64,000 nt of DNA, taken from the NCBI GenBank assembly GCA_944325655.1, contig CALVAW010000002.1, positions 28,729 through 92,728 on the forward strand, written 5' to 3'. Position numbers and translations under genes: made by a program. Position 1 is the stretch's first letter; every line of letters begins with the position of its first letter. Origin of the DNA: Candidatus Gastranaerophilales bacterium (lineage in GTDB: Bacteria; Cyanobacteriota; Vampirovibrionia; Gastranaerophilales; Gastranaerophilaceae). This document shows positions 18,984-31,436 of the stretch, piece by piece. The notes beneath the pieces are model-generated. The model saw nothing but the letters and a program-made list of their open reading frames with translations. It ran no database searches and was not told the origin of the DNA.

Positions 18984-19009
18984 TAAAACCGCTTTAATTA
19001 GCGGTTTTA
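18984..19009. terminator. bidirectional terminator, leuS / deoB
   Basis: Stem AAAACCGCT (18985-18993), loop TTAATT, stem AGCGGTTTT (19000-19008). A-rich and T-rich flanks suit both strands. The deoB stop lies in the loop. Confidence 0.85.
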
Positions 19010-20136
19010 CTTAATAAATATTCTTTTATTACATCACTTACGTACGATAGGCTGTCTTTTGTACCGATGTTTTTGCCTATGTAATTTTTTTTGTACATTA
19101 AATAAGGAACACGTTCTCTGGTATGGTCAGAGCCTCTGAATGTCGGGTCACATCCGTGATCGGCTGTTATTATCAATATATCATCATTGCTCATTGCTTC
19201 AATAAATTTCGGAATGTATGAATCTATCTCCTCGATTGCTTTTTTATAGCCTAAAGAATCCCTTCTGTGACCGTAGAGCATATCTGTGTCGACAAGATTT
19301 GTAAAAATTAAGTCGAAATTCCTGTCTGTTATTGAATTCAGAGTAACTTTCAGTCCTTCAGCATTTCCTTTTGTTGGAATTTTGTCAGTAATTCCGCTGC
19401 CGGAGAATATATCATATATTTTTCCTATTCCTAAGACCTTTTTATTATTTTTGACAAGAATATTTAAAAGAGTATCTTTTGGAGGTTTAACGGAATAATC
19501 ATGCCTCAAACCGCCTATTCTTGTCGGTTTAGAATTTATTATTTTGTAAGGTCTTGCTATAACTCTTGATATAGCTGCGTTATTTTTATCCAATATTTCT
19601 CTTGCAATTTTGCACCATTCATATAATTTTTCCAAAGGAATAATATCTATATCCGCTGCAATTTGAAAAACGCTGTCTGCAGAAGTGTATATTATCGGGA
19701 ATTTTGTTTTTTGATGTTCGTCATTTAATTCTTCTATTATCTTGGTTCCCGAGGCGGGATAATTTCCTAATATGCCTTTGCAGCCACTCAATAATATAAA
19801 TTCGCTTATGATTTTTGTGTCAAATTTCTCATACGTTTTAAAAGGGCTGTCTAAAACAAGACCCATTAGCTCCCAGTGTCCGGTTGTTGTATCTTTGCCT
19901 TTGGATTTCATGTTTAAAATTCCATAGTCAGCAGTCGGCGTTTGTGTTTTGTTTACGCCTTTAATGTTTGTTATATTGCCTATGCCCATTTTTTCCAGAT
20001 TTGGAATATTTAGTCCGTTTTCTTTATTTGCAAGATTTACTAAAGTATTTACGCTTAATTCGTCTCCAAATTCTTTAGCATCAGGCAATGCGCCGATACC
20101 CATAGAGTCGATTACTATTACTATAGCTCTTTTCAT
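18994..20136 (-). CDS. deoB: phosphopentomutase
   Basis: DeoB moves phosphate between C1 and C5 of (deoxy)ribose, linking nucleoside salvage to the pentose pathway. It is a 380-residue alkaline phosphatase superfamily member. The metal-site start is IVIVIDSMGIGALPDA and the phosphorylated threonine lies in GKDTTTGHWELMG (Thr83-85). TSADSVFQIAA and the C-terminal ligands ITADHGCDPTFRGSDHTRE are present. Its ATG is directly next to the stop of the upstream decarboxylase gene, so the two are one transcription unit. Confidence 0.96.
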   Translation of the reverse strand: MKRAIVIVIDSMGIGALPDAKEFGDELSVNTLVNLANKENGLNIPNLEKMGIGNITNIKGVNKTQTPTADYGILNMKSKGKDTTTGHWELMGLVLDSPFKTYEKFDTKIISEFILLSGCKGILGNYPASGTKIIEELNDEHQKTKFPIIYTSADSVFQIAADIDIIPLEKLYEWCKIAREILDKNNAAISRVIARPYKIINSKPTRIGGLRHDYSVKPPKDTLLNILVKNNKKVLGIGKIYDIFSGSGITDKIPTKGNAEGLKVTLNSITDRNFDLIFTNLVDTDMLYGHRRDSLGYKKAIEEIDSYIPKFIEAMSNDDILIITADHGCDPTFRGSDHTRERVPYLMYKKNYIGKNIGTKDSLSYVSDVIKEYLLSKTAN

Positions 20137-23501
<3,365 letters not shown>

Positions 23502-23502
23502 T

Positions 23503-24222
23503 ATGAGAAAAAAATTATTGATTTCGTTTACAATTATGAGTTTGGCTTTTTTGCCAGTTTTTGCAAGCGACGTTATTGAATCTGTTATGAATATTGAGGC
23601 GCAAAAGGTAAAAGAAGTTGCACCGGATACTGCTACTATAAGATTTTATGTTGAAAATACCGGAATAAATTTAAATGATTTAAAAGAAAAAAATGATAAA
23701 ATCGTCAATGCTGCAATAAATGCAATAAAATCAAAATTAAATTCAGATGAATCGGTAAAAACAGTCGCTTTTAGTGTCAATAATGTTTATTCATACAAAG
23801 ATAAAGTAAGAATTTTTCAAAAATATGAAGTAAAAAACGGATTTGAAGTTAAATTAAAAGACTTATCAAAAATTTCAGAAATTATTAAAATTGCGATGGA
23901 TAATGATATAAAAAATATCGGACAACTCAATTTTTCAATTTCAGACGGAGAAGCAATCTGTAATCAAGCTATGTCTGATGCAATTAAAATAGCGCAAAAT
24001 CGTGCTAATTATCTTGCGCAAGCATCAGGAACTCAAATTTCTAAAATTAAATCAATAAATCCATATTGTTCTTTGAATTCAAATACGGTAGTTCCCAGAA
24101 TGTATGTTAATTCAATGTCTGCAAAAGCTTCAGACGGTGCAATGGAAAATGTAGTCGACACTATTGAGCCGGGGGTTATCAGTGTTAGAGCAAGTGTTAA
24201 TATTGCATACTATTTAAAATAA
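23503..24222 (+). CDS. SIMPL (DUF541) domain exported protein
   Basis: The protein has 239 residues from the ATG at 23503, which is preceded by GGAGG inside the end of ligA. The open frame starts further upstream, but only this ATG gives a signal peptide (MRKKLLISFTIMSLAFLPVFA). The mature part has the SIMPL layout: VAPDTATIRFYVENTG, KTVAFSVNNVYSYKDK, YEVKNGFEVKLKDL, ISEIIKIAMDN and AMSDAIKIAQNRANYLAQASG. SIMPL proteins are periplasmic or outer-membrane proteins of poorly known function, some linked to oxidative stress. Co-transcription with ligA is likely from the 1-nt gap. Confidence 0.85.
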   Translation: MRKKLLISFTIMSLAFLPVFASDVIESVMNIEAQKVKEVAPDTATIRFYVENTGINLNDLKEKNDKIVNAAINAIKSKLNSDESVKTVAFSVNNVYSYKDKVRIFQKYEVKNGFEVKLKDLSKISEIIKIAMDNDIKNIGQLNFSISDGEAICNQAMSDAIKIAQNRANYLAQASGTQISKIKSINPYCSLNSNTVVPRMYVNSMSAKASDGAMENVVDTIEPGVISVRASVNIAYYLK

Positions 24223-24225
24223 CTC

Positions 24226-24254
24226 TTGCATTTTTTTCGTGCTAATGTTATCTT
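24226..24254 (+). promoter_or_regulatory. possible sigma-70 promoter for the SNF2 gene
   Basis: TTGCAT (24226-24231), 17-nt spacer, TGT then TATCTT (24249-24254). This would give a leader of about 75 nt before the GTG start. Motif match only. Confidence 0.35.
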
Positions 24255-24335
24255 AATATTGTTGGCACCGTATGGAATTTTTGTTCTATTTTAATTCGGG
24301 TGCATGTTATGTGAGTAGTTTGTCACGGATAATTT

Positions 24336-27300
24336 GTGAAGTATACATTTAACAATAAATTCTTAAAAGATAATTCTAAACCGGGCTCTTTTAGAAGAGG
24401 TTATGAAACCTATCAAAAAGGCTTGGTTGAAGATGTTAAATTCAACGAAAATATTGTAAGAGCCAAGGTTAAAGGCAATTATAAGTCTCATTATGATGTA
24501 GGTATAAAATTTACTAAATCAGATGTTCGCCCGACTTGTAATTGTCCTTTGGAAGAGCCTTGGTGCAAACATGCAATAGCTCTTGGTTTTTATTCATTAA
24601 AAAATCATTTTTGGGAAGAATTTTTATATGAAAAATTAAACATTGAACCGAATTTAATTGATGAAGAATTGCCTATGTGCGAAAACCCACAGGGTGATTT
24701 CATATTTCATTTTAACCCCAAGAGAAGACAGAATTTCTTTTCAATATTGGTTATGAACAGACATACCAAAAAAGTAATCAGGGATTTAGAGGCAGTTTTT
24801 AAGCAGATTATTTTAAAACAAAAAGAAGATGAAAATTTTGAATTAACAAATTCACAAAAGTTAGAAGTAGTAATGTTTAAAATGCTTTTAAGCCAATCCA
24901 GATTAGATAAAAAATCCGGTTGGTATGATGTTCAAATTAATAAATTTGATGAGTTTTTTAAGATGCTATCAAAAATGGATGATGTTATTGATGCTAAAAC
25001 TCATAAAAAAATAAGATTTGCTAAAGATATTTGGAATTTGTGTTTGGATGTAAATGTTTCTTATGTCGGAAACGTTCTTTTGAGTTTGTATTGGAAGCGT
25101 CCAGATATCGATGAAATATATCCTTTTGAAGAAGTGAGATATTTTTCAAGACAGCTTAAATGGGGAAGATATAAAGATGTTATATTTCAAGCTGATACGC
25201 AAGTTAGTGTTGTTCCCCAGTATTTAACAAAAGCGAGTTTTTCCGATATTAAAGATGCTGACGGCGGAAAGTTTGTCTATGAAGAACTTCCGAAATTAAA
25301 GGAAGTTATGACGGTTAATATGTCGGAAGAAATGGAGAAGCTTTCTTTTGAGAAACGTCCTCCGAAATGTATTGTTGAGCTTGGAGTTGACTATGATCAA
25401 TCTTTAAAAGCTTCTTTGGATTTTGAATATGACGGTGTCAGAGTTCCTTATCAAAAACAATATAAAAGTCCTTATGTTACAATAAAGGACCCTGCAAAAG
25501 ATTTGTTGTACTGGATAAAACGTGATATGCAGTTTGAGCAATCTGCTTATCAAATGCTTCTTGCATGCAGATTTGCACCGGTTCAATCAAATAATCTTGC
25601 TCTTGATAAAGAGTATGCTATAGATTTTTATAATTATTATATTTCTAAAGCCGGTAAAAACTGGGTATTTATCGAAAAAGATGACTTATCTTTTTATAAA
25701 TTAAATAAAAAAGGTCTAAAATTGGTAGCAGAAATAGACTTTTTACCTGACAGTATTGATAAATTTTATATTGAATTAAAAGGTTTAGCTGAAGATAAGG
25801 AGCTTGATTTTGAAAAAATTATAGATATGACTTATGAAGGCTCAAAATATTTTAATATTCCTTCCGGCGGTCAAGTGTCAATTCCTGTTGATGATATTCT
25901 ATCTTTATTAAAATCTTTTAATACTTATGATGTTTATAAAAACGATGAAGAGAAATATATCGTAAAAACATATAGAGCCGGAGTAGTTTCCGAAATGGAG
26001 AAAATGGGAATAACTCTTAAAATGAGCAGAGGATTTTCTAAATTTTGGAAGGAGATTTCAACATTTTCAACTATGGACACAACCCCGCTTCCTAAGGCTG
26101 TCAAGGCTGAGCTGCGTGAATATCAACTTAAAGGTTATACTTGGCTCTGGTTTTTATACAAGTACGGTTTAAATGGCGTACTTGCCGATGATATGGGTTT
26201 GGGTAAGACTCTACAGACACTCACATTATTACAAAAAGCAAAAGAAAAGGACGGAAAAGAACCTACATTGGTTGTTTGTCCTACATCAGTTGTTTTTAAT
26301 TGGGAAAAAGAAATTGAAAAATTTGCTTCAAATTTAAAATATTTGACTTTAACAGGTGCGGACAGAAAATCTAAATTTAAAGAAATTGATAAATATGATG
26401 TCGTTATAACGAGTTATGCACTTGTAAGACGTGATATTGAGTGTCTTAAAAAGTATAAATTCCGTTATGTAATTTTGGACGAGTCTCAAAATATAAAAAA
26501 TTCGACAAGTCAAACTTCAAAAGCATGTAAAATGTTGAATGCTTCTCATAGATTGGCTCTTTCCGGTACACCTATAGAAAATAAACTTGAAGAACTTTGG
26601 AGCGTGTTTGACTTTTTGATGCCCGGATTTTTGTTTGATGCTAATGAATTTAATCACAGATTTGTTAATCCTATTGTTGAAAATGAAGATACCGAAGTTC
26701 AAAAACGTTTAAAATCTCAAATTTATCCTTTTATTTTAAGAAGAATGAAACGAGATGTCGCAAAAGATTTGCCTGATAAAATTGAATCGGTTGCATATTG
26801 TGAACTTACTCCCGATCAGAAGGATTTATATTTACAGGTGCTTGATTCAACAAAAGAAGAATTGTTTAAATCTATTGAAACGGTTGGTCTTGAAAAATCC
26901 AGAATGTCAATTTTCTCTGCATTATTGCGCTTGAGGCAAATATGTTGTCATCCAAGATTGTATGATAAAGAGGGACAATTGGGTATTAATGAATCCGGAA
27001 AATTTGAACATTTGCAAGATATGCTTGAAGAAATAATATCTGAAAAGCATAGAATTTTATTGTTCTCACAGTTTGTCGGAATGTTGGACATTATTAAAGC
27101 ATGGTTGGATGAAAAAGGTATAAAACATGAATATTTGTCCGGAAAAACTAAAGACAGAGAAGCTGTAGTTGAAAGATTTAATAATGATCCTACTATTCCG
27201 ATATTTCTTGTTTCGCTCAAAGCCGGTGGAACAGGTTTAAATCTTACGGGAGCTGATTATGTAATCCACTATGACCCATGGTGGAATCCTGCAGTTGAGG

Positions 27301-27503
27301 ATCAAGCAACAGACAGAGCTTATCGTATCGGTCAAACAAAAAAAGTATTTGTTTATAGATTGATTACCAAAAATACTGTTGAAGAAAAAATTCAAGCTCT
27401 TAAATCTAAAAAACGGTCTTTGGTTGATAGTGTAATTTCGATTGACAGAAATATTGTTAAATCCTTGACTTATCAAGATATCAAAGATATTTTCTCGATT
27501 TAA
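24336..27503 (+). CDS. SWIM zinc-finger SNF2-family helicase
   Basis: This 1055-residue protein has a SWIM zinc finger at residues about 66-84 (CNC...WCKH), then about 500 residues of the bacterial SNF2-associated region, then a full SNF2 ATPase. Walker A is ADDMGLGKTLQT (about residue 622), the Walker B/DExx box is LDESQ, SAT-like is ALSGTPIENKLEELW, and the C-terminal RecA domain contains SLKAGGTGLNLTGADYVIHYDPWWNP and DRAYRIGQ. Such proteins are dsDNA translocases that move or displace DNA-bound proteins. The bacterial HepA/RapA role with RNA polymerase is one possibility. The start is GTG without a clear SD. The stop codon overlaps that of the convergent gene. Confidence 0.93.
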   Translation: MKYTFNNKFLKDNSKPGSFRRGYETYQKGLVEDVKFNENIVRAKVKGNYKSHYDVGIKFTKSDVRPTCNCPLEEPWCKHAIALGFYSLKNHFWEEFLYEKLNIEPNLIDEELPMCENPQGDFIFHFNPKRRQNFFSILVMNRHTKKVIRDLEAVFKQIILKQKEDENFELTNSQKLEVVMFKMLLSQSRLDKKSGWYDVQINKFDEFFKMLSKMDDVIDAKTHKKIRFAKDIWNLCLDVNVSYVGNVLLSLYWKRPDIDEIYPFEEVRYFSRQLKWGRYKDVIFQADTQVSVVPQYLTKASFSDIKDADGGKFVYEELPKLKEVMTVNMSEEMEKLSFEKRPPKCIVELGVDYDQSLKASLDFEYDGVRVPYQKQYKSPYVTIKDPAKDLLYWIKRDMQFEQSAYQMLLACRFAPVQSNNLALDKEYAIDFYNYYISKAGKNWVFIEKDDLSFYKLNKKGLKLVAEIDFLPDSIDKFYIELKGLAEDKELDFEKIIDMTYEGSKYFNIPSGGQVSIPVDDILSLLKSFNTYDVYKNDEEKYIVKTYRAGVVSEMEKMGITLKMSRGFSKFWKEISTFSTMDTTPLPKAVKAELREYQLKGYTWLWFLYKYGLNGVLADDMGLGKTLQTLTLLQKAKEKDGKEPTLVVCPTSVVFNWEKEIEKFASNLKYLTLTGADRKSKFKEIDKYDVVITSYALVRRDIECLKKYKFRYVILDESQNIKNSTSQTSKACKMLNASHRLALSGTPIENKLEELWSVFDFLMPGFLFDANEFNHRFVNPIVENEDTEVQKRLKSQIYPFILRRMKRDVAKDLPDKIESVAYCELTPDQKDLYLQVLDSTKEELFKSIETVGLEKSRMSIFSALLRLRQICCHPRLYDKEGQLGINESGKFEHLQDMLEEIISEKHRILLFSQFVGMLDIIKAWLDEKGIKHEYLSGKTKDREAVVERFNNDPTIPIFLVSLKAGGTGLNLTGADYVIHYDPWWNPAVEDQATDRAYRIGQTKKVFVYRLITKNTVEEKIQALKSKKRSLVDSVISIDRNIVKSLTYQDIKDIFSI

Positions 27504-29257
27504 AATTTTAATTCAGGGTGTTCTTTTATGTAATCTTTGTAGCATTCAATAGTGTGATCGGATATATTTTTAAAGTCTTGAGAGTTATTATTGTCTGTTG
27601 CAAAAGCCATTACAAAAAATTCTATCAGTGAATTACAACCATTTTCTTCGCATATTTCAAATGCTTTAACGATGATGTCATGCAGTTGAATTACTGATTT
27701 GATATTGTCCTTGGTTAGTTGACTTTGTGTATAATTGTGTATTTTTTCTAATGTGTATGCATATTTATTATAATCCATACTAAGCATAGAAGTTTTGGAT
27801 TGTCTGCTCGGATTATTCCCAATTAACATGTAATATAATGTGGAATATATTATTAAAAATTTTGCAAGATGCATATATATAGATGCAAAATCGTCCGGAT
27901 TGTTATCTACATAGTTTTGAATCATTCTTCTTGTTGTTGTATCATAATATTCAATTCCGTCACTACCTTTTTTTCTTATATTATCTCTATCTTCTTTTGC
28001 CGGTACCGTAATGATAAATTCAGGCGCCCCTATGCAATCTATGTCAAAATATTTTGGATTTAATTCTATACCAACGCTTTTACATGCGCTTAAATAGGCA
28101 TTGAGTTTATTAAATGCAGGATTTGGTGAAATTGCGACAATTCTCGCTTTGACAGCTGGACTGTGCATCAAACCGTCAAACATAATTGTTTTTTGTGTAT
28201 CCCATGATTTCTGCATTGCTTTTGACCATTTTTCTTTTAGGTATGAATTTCTTTTCCAGAATTTTTCTAATATACTTCTGTATTTTGGTGATTGTGTCAT
28301 TTCGGTTGCTTCCGAGGCAGTTATTTTATTTTTATTTGCAAATTTAGACAATTTTTTTCTTATTAGTTTTCCTTCATCAGAGTTCCATGCTCTTTTAACT
28401 ACAATAGAAAATATTTCTTCCTGAATGGGATGTTTGCTGAAGTATTCTTGCATACTTTCGCTTCTTTTGAATATTGCTTCAGGGTTTTCTTTGTAATATT
28501 TAATCAATCCTTCCGATATTTTTTGTCTGTGCTCTTTTGAAAGAGGTTTTCTTTTTATCAAATAACTTCTTTCGTTAATCGTTCTGTTTCTTTTTTGAGC
28601 ATTTGTTATAGCGGCATTTTTTTCTTCGTCTGATAATTTTAGATATTTTCCGTATGTTTGAGAAAATATTGGAATATTTAATTTTCTCATGGTTGAATAC
28701 GGGTTCATTCCGAGGATTTCAGTTAAATCACTGATTGATAATGTATCCAGATAATATGCTTGAATAAGTTGAACCGCTAAATCTTTATCGGGGTTTAACA
28801 AAAGCTCGCCGTTTGCGTCCCTGAATTCTCCTTTATTAAATTTATCAATAAAGGAATTTTTGCTGCAGCGTATATTTTTGGAATCTAAAACATTTGCAAA
28901 TTCATCAAAAAATACTTGAAGTTCTTCAAGAGTGTTAATTTGATCTAAATCTTGATAATGTTCCTGATGCACATCTTTTAATTTTTTATTTTCAGGATTA
29001 CCTTCATCAAGTACTTGTTGTATATGCTCCCTTATCCCGCTTGGATAAATATCTTCATTAGAACTTTGATTTGCTAAATCCAGATTATAAGTTGTTTTAG
29101 CTAAGTTTAAACTATCGCCGCCCAAAAATGAAATCGAGGAATTATATCCCGGTAGTATGTGAGAATTAGCAATATTTTCATTTAACTTCTTTGAAGTCGG
29201 AATGTTTTTGACGTTATGATTAAAAAATTTGACATTATTTATTGCGGCAATTTTCAT
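27500..29257 (-). CDS. unrecognised protein with NUMOD3-like helix-turn motif
   Basis: This 585-residue protein has no family that I can name. A central stretch (about residues 165-280) combines a DNA-binding-looking segment (SISDLTEILGMNPYSTMRKL) with RKPLSKEHRQKISEGLIKYY, which resembles the NUMOD3 helix that recurs in homing endonucleases. No GIY-YIG or HNH nuclease motif is visible. The N-terminus (residues 1-60) is Asn/Ser-rich and ends SISFLGGD, a style I associate with lineage-specific Gastranaerophilales proteins; that is memory-based inference. The C-terminal third is helical. A good SD (AGGAGA) precedes the ATG. It overlaps the SNF2 gene end by 4 nt. Confidence 0.6.
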   Translation of the reverse strand: MKIAAINNVKFFNHNVKNIPTSKKLNENIANSHILPGYNSSISFLGGDSLNLAKTTYNLDLANQSSNEDIYPSGIREHIQQVLDEGNPENKKLKDVHQEHYQDLDQINTLEELQVFFDEFANVLDSKNIRCSKNSFIDKFNKGEFRDANGELLLNPDKDLAVQLIQAYYLDTLSISDLTEILGMNPYSTMRKLNIPIFSQTYGKYLKLSDEEKNAAITNAQKRNRTINERSYLIKRKPLSKEHRQKISEGLIKYYKENPEAIFKRSESMQEYFSKHPIQEEIFSIVVKRAWNSDEGKLIRKKLSKFANKNKITASEATEMTQSPKYRSILEKFWKRNSYLKEKWSKAMQKSWDTQKTIMFDGLMHSPAVKARIVAISPNPAFNKLNAYLSACKSVGIELNPKYFDIDCIGAPEFIITVPAKEDRDNIRKKGSDGIEYYDTTTRRMIQNYVDNNPDDFASIYMHLAKFLIIYSTLYYMLIGNNPSRQSKTSMLSMDYNKYAYTLEKIHNYTQSQLTKDNIKSVIQLHDIIVKAFEICEENGCNSLIEFFVMAFATDNNNSQDFKNISDHTIECYKDYIKEHPELKF

Positions 29258-29313
29258 TTTAATTCTCCTATGCTTTCATACAAAACACAGGAAGAAAAAA
29301 AATTGCCTAATTA

Positions 29314-30405
29314 TTATTCGGTGATTTCCGCTAATTTTTCTAATTTAATTTTTTGGTCATATTCAATCAGCATGTTTATAAGCTTATCAAGATTGCCTTC
29401 TATGACTTCCCAAACATCAAGATTTTGACCTATTCTATGATCGGTAAGACGTCCTTGAGGAAAGTTGTATGTTCTGATTCGTTCAGATCTGTCACCTGTT
29501 CCTACTTGAGAACGACGAAGGTCAGTAACTTCTTGCATTTGTTTTTGAACTTCCATATCGTACAGTTTTGCTTTCAATATTTGCAATGCTCGTTCTTTGT
29601 TTTGCAGTTGCGAACGCTCTTCTGTGCAGAATATCATGATGCCTGTCGGTTTATGAAAAACTCTTGCTGCGGTTTCAACTTTATTTACATTTTGCCCTCC
29701 GGCTCCGCCGGATCTTGCCGTTGTAATTTCAATATCATTCATGTTGAGTTCTATTTCAACATCGTCAACCTCAGGCATAACGGCAACTGTAGCGGTAGAT
29801 GTATGAACCCTGCCTTGTGATTCCGTTTGAGGAACTCTTTGAACTCTGTGAACGCCTGATTCATATTTTAATTGCGAATAAATATTGTCTCCGCCTTTAA
29901 TTGAAATAACTACTTCTGAAACGCCGCCTGCTTCGCATTCATTAATCGAGAGTATTTTTGTTTGCCAGCCTTTACTTTGAGCATATCTTAAATACATTCT
30001 CATTAAATCACCGGCAAAAATGTTTGCTTCATCGCCACCTGCTGACCCTCTGATTTCGAGCATAATATCTTTATCGTCCATAGGGTCTCTTGGCAGAAGT
30101 AATACTTTTAATCTGTGTTCATAATCTTCAATTTTAGCTTCATTGGATGAAATTTCATTATTTAAAAATTCTCTCATGGAAGAATCTTTTTCGCTGTGCA
30201 GCATTTCTTTAGCTTCATTTATAGCATTTAATGCATCTTTGTATTGATAGTATATGTTAACGGTTTCTTCCATCGTTTTTCTTTGTTTTGATAAATCGCG
30301 GAATTTTTCATAATCTTGTATAACCTCGGGTTTGGACAAAGTTACGCCAAGTTCTTGATATTTTTGTTCGATTTTTTCAACTTTCTCAAACATTGAACTA
30401 TCCAT
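29314..30405 (-). CDS. prfA: peptide chain release factor 1
   Basis: RF1 reads UAA and UAG and triggers peptide release. The 363-residue length is normal. The catalytic GGQ loop is [17 protein letters not shown], and [16 protein letters not shown] and [27 protein letters not shown] are conserved. The codon-recognition tripeptide is PQT where PAT, PVT or PET are common. The order thyX-prfA on the minus strand has an 8-nt overlap, so translation is probably coupled. The hemK methyltransferase that usually follows prfA is absent here. Confidence 0.97.
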   Translation of the reverse strand: MDSSMFEKVEKIEQKYQELGVTLSKPEVIQDYEKFRDLSKQRKTMEETVNIYYQYKDALNAINEAKEMLHSEKDSSMREFLNNEISSNEAKIEDYEHRLKVLLLPRDPMDDKDIMLEIRGSAGGDEANIFAGDLMRMYLRYAQSKGWQTKILSINECEAGGVSEVVISIKGGDNIYSQLKYESGVHRVQRVPQTESQGRVHTSTATVAVMPEVDDVEIELNMNDIEITTARSGGAGGQNVNKVETAARVFHKPTGIMIFCTEERSQLQNKERALQILKAKLYDMEVQKQMQEVTDLRRSQVGTGDRSERIRTYNFPQGRLTDHRIGQNLDVWEVIEGNLDKLINMLIEYDQKIKLEKLAEITE

Positions 30406-31093
30406 TTTTTGTTTTCATCCTTCCGCATGAATTGTCTTCGTCACAATAACCTAATCTTTCGCACTTTGGAACAAGGTGTTCCGCTAACCAAGGCTCTTTT
30501 TCTTCTACTAATGCACACATTTTTTTAACAACCATCCTGATTTCAAGTTGTGCTCTGGTGCATAGTCTTAAATTTGCAAGATGTATTAATTCTCTTAAAT
30601 TTAAACTGGTTACAATTGAGCTTACTGCTGCATTTGGAAGTATTGAGCGCGCGTCTTCGCTTTTTATACCGTTATTTATAAATTCTTGATAAAGATCCGA
30701 TGTAATTTTAATGAAATTTTCAAATTTTCGACATAATTCCCTGTTAGCTTCTATTGCAGGCGGAATTACATAATCAATTTCACCTTTTTCACGAACATAT
30801 CTTTGTGATTTTTGTGAAAAACTCATGTGTCTGTGTCTTACTAATTGATGTGTAGCAGCTCTTGAGATATTATTGATGGCAAAACTTAATTGAATGTGTT
30901 CTATGGTTGAATAATGCCCTGAGGAGATAACTTTTTTAATCAAAGAAAGCATTTTTTCTTTGTCACCTGTGTGATTTTCATATATTTCAACAGCTCCATC
31001 GGGACTATAACAAGTTCTGCATGCTGTATAAACAACATCCAATAAATTATCCGGAATTGATATAAGTCGGACTTCCAGTTCTTTTTTTGCCAT
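30398..31093 (-). CDS. thyX: FAD-dependent thymidylate synthase
   Basis: ThyX makes dTMP from dUMP using FAD, NAD(P)H and methylene-THF. The 231-residue protein carries the ThyX motif RHRx7S as [11 protein letters not shown] (about residues 86-96), with QRYVREKG after it and [22 protein letters not shown] in the C-terminal part. It lies in one minus-strand run with rpmE upstream and prfA downstream. SD GGAG is about ten bases before the ATG. It implies thymidylate synthesis independent of a ThyA enzyme, common in bacteria with reduced folate pathways. Confidence 0.97.
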   Translation of the reverse strand: MAKKELEVRLISIPDNLLDVVYTACRTCYSPDGAVEIYENHTGDKEKMLSLIKKVISSGHYSTIEHIQLSFAINNISRAATHQLVRHRHMSFSQKSQRYVREKGEIDYVIPPAIEANRELCRKFENFIKITSDLYQEFINNGIKSEDARSILPNAAVSSIVTSLNLRELIHLANLRLCTRAQLEIRMVVKKMCALVEEKEPWLAEHLVPKCERLGYCDEDNSCGRMKTKNG

Positions 31094-31123
31094 TTAATAT
31101 AACTCCATATTTTAATAAATTTA

Positions 31124-31144
31124 TGGCTGGTCTTTAGCCAGCCA
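31124..31144 (-). terminator. hairpin between rpmE and thyX
   Basis: Perfect 7-bp stem TGGCTGG / CCAGCCA with loop TCTTTAG. On the minus strand only a poor T-run follows, so it may be a weak terminator or a processing/stability hairpin below rpmE. Confidence 0.5.
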
Positions 31145-31156
31145 AAATCTTTGCAA

Positions 31157-31357
31157 CTATTTCTTTTCGTAACGTTTTTTAAATCTTTCAACTCTACCTT
31201 CAGAGTCAAGAATTTTTTGATTGCCTGTGTAAAAAGGATGGCAAGCGTTACAAATTTCAACCGTAATGTTTTCTTCAACTGAACCTGTTTCGATTTCGTT
31301 TCCGCAAACACATTTTATAGTTGTTTTTTTGTAATCGGGATGGATATCTTTTTTCAT
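31157..31357 (-). CDS. rpmE: 50S ribosomal protein L31
   Basis: The protein has 66 residues with the L31 pattern: MKKDIHPDY at the start, GNEIETGS and [21 protein letters not shown]. The zinc-type cysteines are present (Cys16, Cys18, Cys36, Cys39), so this is the zinc-binding form that normally serves as a zinc reserve. AAAGGAA precedes the ATG. A hairpin separates it from thyX. Confidence 0.98.
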   Translation of the reverse strand: MKKDIHPDYKKTTIKCVCGNEIETGSVEENITVEICNACHPFYTGNQKILDSEGRVERFKKRYEKK

Positions 31358-31436
31358 TACGTATTCCTTTAAGTATAATTAACTATAATATTATTCTATA
31401 TACTCAAAAAAATATTTCAAGGCGTAATTTTATTAT

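Noticed and set aside
28101..28424. Plus-strand open frame inside the NUMOD3-like gene
   Set aside because: Antisense shadow with hydrophobic low-complexity translation typical of the reverse frame.
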